From JBIOJM01 sp044450785 (GTDB lineage: Bacteria; Planctomycetota; Planctomycetia; Isosphaerales; Isosphaeraceae): a stretch of 20,393 bases of DNA. The notes under the pieces were generated by a model that was not told where the DNA came from, made no database searches, and saw only the letters and a program-made list of their open reading frames with translations. The position numbers were made by a program, and so were the translations under genes. Every line of letters starts with the position of its first letter. Within the stretch, counting starts at the first letter, position 1. Positions 15,562 through 20,393 of this stretch are shown in pieces. Where the stretch lies: NCBI GenBank assembly GCA_044450785.1, contig JBIOJM010000169.1, forward strand, positions 1 through 20,393, read 5' to 3'.

Positions 15562-16395
15562 TTACTCCCTGACCCCGACCTTGCCGTTGCATCCGTAGAT
15601 CGAACAGGCACCGACGTATTCCCAGCAATCACGGTGGTGAGGTGTGCTGCAAACAGCGCAGACGATGACCTCGCAGCCAGAGATCGGCTCGCCACAGACC
15701 TTGCAAATGGGTGGGCCGGTATCTTCCTTCCACGCGTCCGGATCGTCGACGATGGCAATGCCCTGGTTCATCCGCCGCGACACTCCCTCAATCAGAGCGT
15801 CGTGGAGTGTCAGGCTTCCGTGAACCGCCCAGGACAGTGATTCGGCGTTCACGCCCAAGTTGCGGTCGATCTGGACGAGCATCCGCTCGGGGTTGATCGA
15901 GACCAGCATGCCGCCGGGGTGAACCGCCCGGTGCAGGTTCGTGATCGTCCCCCGGACGGCGGGGCACAAGAAGTCGCGGGTCATCTCGAGATCGTTTGCC
16001 TGGACGACGAAGCCGCGGTCGAACTCCGGGTCGCCGAGCTTCACGAGCCGTGTGCCCTTGGGAGACTGCGGCGGGGCAGGGCGGATGACCGGAGCCAGCT
16101 CCAGCCGGAACGGAATGCCGCTACGAAACCGCACGACGACCCGGGTTCGCGGGATCTGACCGGGCTGCCCGGGGACCGTCGGCGCCAGGCCCACGCGCAC
16201 CGTCGCCCCATTGTGAGTAAAGCTGACGGTGGGAGATTCGGAGAGCCCCCGGCTCTCGTACCGCCCGCCGTACCGCGTGGCCAGGTGCCGATAGGCTCGA
16301 TACCGGGCGCCCCTCATCCACGCGCTGAGAATCACCAGCAGCCGGATGAAAATGTAGACGAACAGGACGACCAAACCGATGAACAGCAACTGCAT
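15562..16395 (-). CDS. Membrane-anchored prokaryotic RING-type protein, E3-like
   Basis: The product has 277 residues from ATG 16395; a longer frame to 16479 adds an unlikely N-terminus. Residues 2-25 are a transmembrane helix (LLFIGLVVLFVYIFIRLL). The middle, about 30-225, is a domain of mixed strands and helices that I do not recognise. The C-terminus is a binuclear treble-clef finger with eight ligands: Cys231, Cys234, Cys246, Cys249, His254, Cys257, Cys264 and Cys269, with the typical HHRDCWEY and SIYGC. This matches the prokaryotic RING-finger families described near bacterial ubiquitin-like genes. It is the first gene of the ubiquitin-like operon and would present E2-bound modifier to targets at the cytoplasmic membrane. 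An alternative is a zinc finger used only for protein contacts. Ligase activity is inferred from the operon. Confidence 0.85.
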   Translation of the reverse strand: MQLLFIGLVVLFVYIFIRLLVILSAWMRGARYRAYRHLATRYGGRYESRGLSESPTVSFTHNGATVRVGLAPTVPGQPGQIPRTRVVVRFRSGIPFRLELAPVIRPAPPQSPKGTRLVKLGDPEFDRGFVVQANDLEMTRDFLCPAVRGTITNLHRAVHPGGMLVSINPERMLVQIDRNLGVNAESLSWAVHGSLTLHDALIEGVSRRMNQGIAIVDDPDAWKEDTGPPICKVCGEPISGCEVIVCAVCSTPHHRDCWEYVGACSIYGCNGKVGVRE

Positions 16396-16579
16396 CGGCG
16401 GGAAATCCCCCAGGCTGGTCCCCGTCTCGACATCAAACGGACACGCGGCCGAGCGCAGCCGTCCGGTCCAGCTCAACACCGGCGGTCTCGGCAGTCCCGG
16501 TCCAGTTTACGTGGTTCGCGCCCGCGCAGGCAACGAGGCGTCCGCGCCGCGTTGCCGTCGCAGCCCACGGAACGGCCCT

Positions 16580-17392
16580 TCAGAGGAGGTGGACGGCCAG
16601 GGCGGCGACGAAGCCGGCGCGGGGGGCGGCCTCCCAGAGCTGCCAGCGGTCAACCCGGGCCGAGGGGACAGCCGGCAGGAATTGTGGAGTCAGATCGCTG
16701 GTCGCGAACCCGGTTTCATAGTGGGCCGCCAACCCCGCCAGTCCGATGCCCAATCCCTTGAGGATCGCTTCCTTGCGGGTCCAGCCCCGCAGGAATGCCA
16801 GGGATTTTGCGTCGTTGGCGATCGCGGCGAACTCTCCTTGCTCGGCCGGCGAGAAGAAGGACGAGACGATGCGGTCCGCCTCGCTGATCGGCCGAACCCG
16901 TTCGAGGTCGACACCCAGCTCACGGCCCACGTGGACGGCGATCAGCGCCAACTCTGACGAGTGCGAGACGTTGAACCTGAGATCGGCCCGGTCCTCGGTT
17001 CGATCGGCGCCGACTCGAGGGTGATCCAGCTCCGGCTTGCCCTGACCCCCAGTCCCAAACCGCAGCGAGCCGGGTGGCTTGCGCAGGAGCCCGCCCAGGA
17101 TCTCCCGCAGGGCAGCGCGGCAGCGGACGAACCGCCGGCGGTCGCGCGCCCGGACGAACCGGGCGGCCCGCGCCTGTTCGTCGGCCGCAAGCAGGGCCAG
17201 CTCCGGCCCTGGCTCGGCCGAGTCCACGTCTTCCTCCGCGTCGAGTCCCGCGTCCAGCTCCACCAGCCAAACCCGAATTTCGTCCGGCGCCAGCCCGGAC
17301 GCGTCCGCGCCGGGCTGCCAGTCCAGCAGCACGGGGGAACCGGGAATCTCGCTCGCAGGCTCGATCCCGTTGGAAGACAAGAGTAACCTCAC
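16580..17392 (-). CDS. 4'-phosphopantetheinyl transferase, Sfp type
   Basis: The product has 270 residues, the usual length for the Sfp/HetI class. It transfers 4'-phosphopantetheine from coenzyme A to a Ser of carrier proteins of fatty-acid, polyketide or nonribosomal-peptide synthesis. The motifs are complete: GKPEL (118-122), FNVSHS (140-145), the magnesium-binding GVDLE (160-164), and WTRKEAILKGLG (204 onward). The GTG start at 17392 overlaps the hicB stop as GTGA, which suggests translational coupling with the toxin-antitoxin pair. No carrier-protein or synthase gene is visible nearby, so the substrate is unknown. Confidence 0.92.
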   Translation of the reverse strand: MRLLLSSNGIEPASEIPGSPVLLDWQPGADASGLAPDEIRVWLVELDAGLDAEEDVDSAEPGPELALLAADEQARAARFVRARDRRRFVRCRAALREILGGLLRKPPGSLRFGTGGQGKPELDHPRVGADRTEDRADLRFNVSHSSELALIAVHVGRELGVDLERVRPISEADRIVSSFFSPAEQGEFAAIANDAKSLAFLRGWTRKEAILKGLGIGLAGLAAHYETGFATSDLTPQFLPAVPSARVDRWQLWEAAPRAGFVAALAVHLL

Positions 17393-17610
17393 GGGACCAC
17401 TGAGCTGACCTCGACATATTCACACGACGAGGTCGGCTGGGGAATGGTCTCGCCATTTTGCCGCATTCCCTCGATGTGAAACTCGATAGCCTCCCTGATT
17501 AGTTGCATGGTCTCCTCCAGGGTTTCTCCGGCGGCCACGCAGCCCGGGAGATCCGGAACGTGGGCGCTGAATCCGGTCGCCGTTTTGTCCATGAGGATTG
17601 CGAATCGCAT
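17389..17610 (-). CDS. hicB: HicB-family antitoxin
   Basis: The product has 73 residues and the HicB partial-RNase-H-like fold: MRFAILMDKTATGFSAHVPDLPGCVAAGETLEET, then a helix LIREAIEFHIEGMRQNG. It should bind and neutralise the HicA toxin encoded 11 bases upstream. The short form lacks a separate C-terminal DNA-binding domain, so autoregulation through HicB itself is less certain. The stop overlaps the phosphopantetheinyl transferase start. Confidence 0.88.
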   Translation of the reverse strand: MRFAILMDKTATGFSAHVPDLPGCVAAGETLEETMQLIREAIEFHIEGMRQNGETIPQPTSSCEYVEVSSVVP

Positions 17611-17621
17611 GGGCCTCTCCT

Positions 17622-17813
17622 TCAGGGCAAACCCGCCTGGACCCGAATGCTTCGTTCGGTCTTGGGGTCCAGCTCGAGTGATTCCTTACCGGCAATCGTG
17701 ACGGTCCCGCGCTTGGTTGGGTGATGATATTGGCGATGGATTCCTCTTTGCCGGACGAGAATCCATCCATGTTGTTCAATCAGTTTGATGGCATCACGCA
17801 CCCTGATCGGCAC
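17622..17813 (-). CDS. hicA: HicA-family mRNA interferase toxin
   Basis: The product has 63 residues, the typical HicA size. The dsRNA-binding-like fold is seen in RDAIKLIEQHGWILVRQRG, followed by the catalytic His segment IHRQYHHPTKRGTVTIAGK and the closing RSIRVQAGLP. In most homologues the His is preceded by Ser/Gly; here it is Ile-His. The GTG at 17813 was chosen because GGAGG lies eight bases in front. The longer TTG at 17834 has no such site. HicA cleaves mRNA during translation and is held by HicB. Toxin-first order is usual. Confidence 0.88.
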   Translation of the reverse strand: MPIRVRDAIKLIEQHGWILVRQRGIHRQYHHPTKRGTVTIAGKESLELDPKTERSIRVQAGLP

Positions 17814-17865
17814 GGCAAGTTCCTCCCCACTCAAAGTAACACGGGTCTGGGGAGGCTGTCATCAC

Positions 17866-18048
17866 GGCGCCCGCTCCCTGGAGGAAAAGATCGCCGCAAC
17901 GCGTCGGTTCGCCGGTCAGGTCGTCCCCTGGTTGGCGCGGGGGTTGGTCGTGCCGGTCGTCGATTCAGTCTTCGCGTTCGAGGACATCCGCCCCGCCCAG
18001 ATGAGACTGGAGTCGAACGAGGTCTTCGGCAAGGTCGTTCTGACCTTT
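17866..18048 (+). pseudogene. C-terminal fragment of quinone-oxidoreductase-like MDR gene
   Basis: In the plus frame, about 61 codons read RSLEEKIAATRRFAGQVVP, then VDSVFAFEDIRPAQMRLESNEVFGKVVL. This is the C-terminus of zinc-type alcohol dehydrogenase/NADPH:quinone oxidoreductase (MDR) proteins, which end in a -FGKIVL strand. The rest of the gene, about 270 residues, is absent, because the upstream sequence is hicA on the other strand. No stop follows at the expected end and the frame runs into the antisense of the ABC gene. It is a remnant left when another segment, perhaps the hicAB-PPTase block, replaced the 5' part. Confidence 0.72.
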
Positions 18049-18078
18049 GCAGACTCTGCTCGTCGAACGATCAGCGGC

Positions 18079-18789
18079 TCAATGCGAGCTCAGGCCCGGC
18101 GAGATGGCCAGGGTCGTGGTGCCGTTCCCGTTGACGAGCTGGCCATCCTGGATCTCGAGGACCAGGTCGTCAGGCGTGATGAACCGGCGGTCGTGGGTCA
18201 CGACGACCACCGTCGTCCCGGACGACTCCTGCAGGCGGCGCAGAATCGAATAAATCTCGTCACCGGTCTTGGAGTCGAGCTCGCCGGTCGGCTCGTCGGC
18301 GAGGACCAGGATCGGCTGTTTCACGAGCGCGCGGGCGATCGCCACTCGCTGCTGTTCTCCCCCGGAGAGCTGGTATGGACGGTGGTCGAGCCGGTCCCCA
18401 AGGCCCACCTCGGTCAGCAGGTCGACTCCCCGCTGTCGGAGCTCGGCAGTCATGCCCCGAGGCAGAAACGGAACCAGCACGTTCTCCAGGGCCGTCAGGT
18501 TGCCGATCAGATTGAAGGACTGAAAAATGAAGCCGACCTGGTCGCGGCGATAGAGATTCTGAGCCGCCTCGGACATCGTCACGACATCTTGGCCGGCGAC
18601 CACGATATCGCCCGAGCTTGGGCGGTCGATCGCGCCGAGCAGATAAAGCAGCGTGCTCTTGCCCGACCCGCTCGGGCCCACGATGAACGCGAACCGGCCG
18701 CGCTCGATGCGACAACTGACCCCGCGCAACGCTTCCACCAACCGGCTACCGCTCCGGTAGGACTTGTAAACGTTAACCACCTCGATCAT
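18079..18789 (-). CDS. ABC transporter ATP-binding protein (MacB/LolD type)
   Basis: The product has 236 residues. Walker A GPSGSGKST, the Q-loop region VGFIFQSFNLIGNLTALENV, the signature LSGGEQQRVAIARAL, Walker B ILVLADEPTGELD and the His switch VVVTHD are all present. The sequence has the character of the MacB/LolD/FtsE family of ATPases, which drive mechanotransmission-type transporters rather than classical importers. ATG 18789 has AAAGG upstream and lies 12 bases after the stop of the permease gene. A TTG at 18804 overlapping that stop is an alternative. It pairs with the permease encoded just before it. The substrate cannot be told from sequence. Confidence 0.94.
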   Translation of the reverse strand: MIEVVNVYKSYRSGSRLVEALRGVSCRIERGRFAFIVGPSGSGKSTLLYLLGAIDRPSSGDIVVAGQDVVTMSEAAQNLYRRDQVGFIFQSFNLIGNLTALENVLVPFLPRGMTAELRQRGVDLLTEVGLGDRLDHRPYQLSGGEQQRVAIARALVKQPILVLADEPTGELDSKTGDEIYSILRRLQESSGTTVVVVTHDRRFITPDDLVLEIQDGQLVNGNGTTTLAISPGLSSH

Positions 18790-18800
18790 CAGCAGACCTT

Positions 18801-20009
18801 TCAATGCGACCCTAATCGAATGGCGTCCATCGGGATGAGCCGGGCGGCGCGCCAGGCCGGGTAAAGGCCCCCGAGCGTCCCCATGATGACCGACAGCCCG
18901 ACGCCCAGCACAAGCAGCGACGGCGTCATTCCCAGGTGGATGCCCCCTGAGATGAACTGGTTGACGACCGCGGCCCCGACGTAGGCCAGACCGCAGCCGA
19001 CCAGGCCCGAGAGCAAACCCAGATAAGCACTTTCAAGTGTAACGAGCTTCAGTATATCGATTTGTGCCCACCCATTGGTCCGCAGCACGCCAAATTCGAC
19101 GAACCGCTCGGTGGTGCTCATCAGCATGGTGTTGACGATCCCGACGATGCCGACGGTCAGCGCCAGGCTCACGGTCATGAACAAGAACGTGTCGACCTGC
19201 TCCATCAGCGAGCTGAAGTTGGCCTGGGCCTCGTTCATGCTCCGCGCATCGAAGCCGGGATGAGCCTTCTCGATCGCGGCCGCCAGCGCACCGTTGGCGG
19301 CCGGGTCGTTTCCCTCGATATAGATGCAGGAAACGGAGTCCTTCGGCTCGTTGAGCACAGCCCGCGCGGTCTCGATGTCCATGACGATGATGACGTCCAG
19401 GATCATCGATCCGGTCTCATAGATGCCGACGATCCGGAACGGCTTGGCCCCGATCCGCAGGGTGTCGCCCACCTTCTTGGGTCGGCCCTGGGCGTCGGGA
19501 TGCTGGCGGGCGATTTTCCGGCTGATCACGGCGTTGGGCTGGCCTCGGTCGCTCGGTTCCAGGAACCGCCCCGTGCCGTTTTCCTTGAGCGCTCGCGGGA
19601 AGACCGCGCTGTGCAAATTCTGATGCGCCACGATGTCCTGGCCCGCGATCACCGGCTGGTCGAGGATCGAGTTAATCCCTTTTCCGGAGATCACGTTCAG
19701 GAGCATGCCCTTCCCTTCGATCATGGGGGCGATTCCCCAGACCTCGGGTGCGACCGCCCGAACTCCGGGCAAGCGCCTCAGCTCGTCGCTCAAGCTGGCC
19801 GGGAGGCGGCTGAAGACCGGGCTCGGGGCGTTTTCGCGCAGGATGATCAACCCCTCGATACGACTCAAGGTGGTGCCCACCAGGTCGCGCAGGCCATTCG
19901 AGAGGCTGAAGAGCCCCAGCATGCCCAGGATCGGGATCGATAGTCCAACCAGCGCCAGGACCGTGCGCAGCGGGCGTGTCAACAAGTTCCGCCAAGCGAA
20001 TACACCCAT
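18801..20009 (-). CDS. FtsX/MacB-type ABC permease
   Basis: The product has 402 residues from ATG 20009; a GTG just before it is equally close. The architecture is that of a MacB-like permease: an N-terminal transmembrane helix (VLALVGLSIPILGMLGLFS), a periplasmic domain of about 230 residues (containing GVRAVAPEVWG and VGDTLRIGAKPFRIVGIYETG), and three C-terminal helices (LFMTVSLALTVGIVGIVNTMLM; YLGLLSGLVGCGLAYVGAAVV; LLVLGVGLSVIMGTLGGLYPAWRAARL). FtsX-type systems of this kind export peptides, lipoproteins or toxins or transmit a conformational signal. It is cotranscribed with the ATPase. An adaptor gene may lie beyond the right edge. Confidence 0.92.
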   Translation of the reverse strand: MGVFAWRNLLTRPLRTVLALVGLSIPILGMLGLFSLSNGLRDLVGTTLSRIEGLIILRENAPSPVFSRLPASLSDELRRLPGVRAVAPEVWGIAPMIEGKGMLLNVISGKGINSILDQPVIAGQDIVAHQNLHSAVFPRALKENGTGRFLEPSDRGQPNAVISRKIARQHPDAQGRPKKVGDTLRIGAKPFRIVGIYETGSMILDVIIVMDIETARAVLNEPKDSVSCIYIEGNDPAANGALAAAIEKAHPGFDARSMNEAQANFSSLMEQVDTFLFMTVSLALTVGIVGIVNTMLMSTTERFVEFGVLRTNGWAQIDILKLVTLESAYLGLLSGLVGCGLAYVGAAVVNQFISGGIHLGMTPSLLVLGVGLSVIMGTLGGLYPAWRAARLIPMDAIRLGSH

Positions 20010-20123
20010 CACTCATCCGTTCAGTGCAGAGGGCGCCCGATCACCTTGGTCGCCAGTCCATCAGCTTGATTGGAAGCGCGCGGCCATGGGGGATTATAGC
20101 CAGGCTGTCGATCCGGCATAAGG

Positions 20124-20393
20124 TTAGAACGAGTTTGAGGCCGGCCGGGGATCGGGCTCAGGGGCCGAGTTGCCGTGCATCCCCATCGGTTCCGATTGGT
20201 TCTCGGGCGGGTTTGGAGCCGTTGGCGGGTGGTCGGCCGTGTTCTCTTGAAACGGCTCGGCCGGCTGGCCGGCCGGACCGGGCGGCCCATCGGTCCGGGC
20301 TTGCCAGAGTTGCTTGAGCTGACCGAAGGTCCGCAGAGGGACGTTGCCGGCCAGGGCGTCCTTGGACAAGGGAGGAGGGGGGGGAGCGGGGCG
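20124..20393 (-). CDS. C-terminus of unidentified Pro-rich protein (partial)
   Basis: The frame is open from the window edge and stops at 20124, about 115 bases before the permease gene. It reads a Pro-run, then LSKDALAGNVPLRTFGQLKQLWQAR, and a low-complexity Pro/Glu/Asn-rich tail ending ASNSF. It enters from outside the window, so the start is not seen. From position it may belong to the same transporter cluster, for example as an adaptor protein, but no motif proves this. Confidence 0.6.
   Translation of the reverse strand, partial: RPAPPPPPLSKDALAGNVPLRTFGQLKQLWQARTDGPPGPAGQPAEPFQENTADHPPTAPNPPENQSEPMGMHGNSAPEPDPRPASNSF

Noticed and set aside
17785..18864. 359-codon plus-strand open frame as an intact gene
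   Set aside because: Only about 61 codons match an MDR protein. The rest is antisense to the ABC ATPase gene.

Overview
The window is GC-rich and densely coded. Its codon use and gene families suggest a planctomycete, probably of the Isosphaeraceae/Gemmataceae type. Pointers to this are a sigma-region-4 segment fused to a large extracytoplasmic part with carboxypeptidase-regulatory-like repeats and a TlpA domain, WD40 proteins with the STAND/kinase-type linker seen in planctomycetes, and a complete bacterial ubiquitin-like operon. The assignment is inferred from gene content. No rRNA, tRNA or CRISPR array was seen.

Left part (1-5716). A minus-strand DinB-family gene with a disrupted C-terminus sits at the edge. 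A 477-base gap follows, holding a large imperfect palindrome with short terminal inverted repeats (about 683-896). Next is a plus-strand two-gene operon with a GTGA overlap. It encodes a CHAT (caspase-like) plus SIR2-like protein and an nSTAND1-type NTPase with one membrane helix and five WD40 repeats. The arrangement is that of a STAND-controlled biological conflict module: a predicted sensor/switch NTPase beside a protein with two effector-type domains.

Middle (5717-9480). A 358-base convergent gap carries a 25-bp-arm hairpin. It is followed by a long minus-strand gene joining sigma-70 region 4, a membrane helix, repeated regulatory-like domains and a TlpA-like thioredoxin domain (WCAPC). 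Sigma region 2 is missing.

Ubiquitin-like operon (9461-16395, minus strand). In transcription order it encodes a membrane-anchored RING-type protein (E3-like), a small secreted protein, a ubiquitin-like modifier, an E2, an E1, a membrane-anchored JAMM peptidase and a multi-spanning M48 metallopeptidase. Every step of a ubiquitin-type cycle is present: modifier, activation, conjugation, E3-like finger and deconjugation. Both the RING protein and the JAMM peptidase carry membrane segments, so the cycle probably acts at the inner face of the cytoplasmic membrane. This operon is the most interesting system in the window.

Right part (16580-20393). An Sfp-type phosphopantetheinyl transferase is overlapped by hicB, which is preceded by hicA (toxin-antitoxin). 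A decayed plus-strand fragment of a quinone-oxidoreductase-like (MDR) gene follows. A MacB/LolD-type ABC ATPase and FtsX-type permease pair comes next, and the C-terminus of an unidentified Pro-rich protein lies at the right edge.
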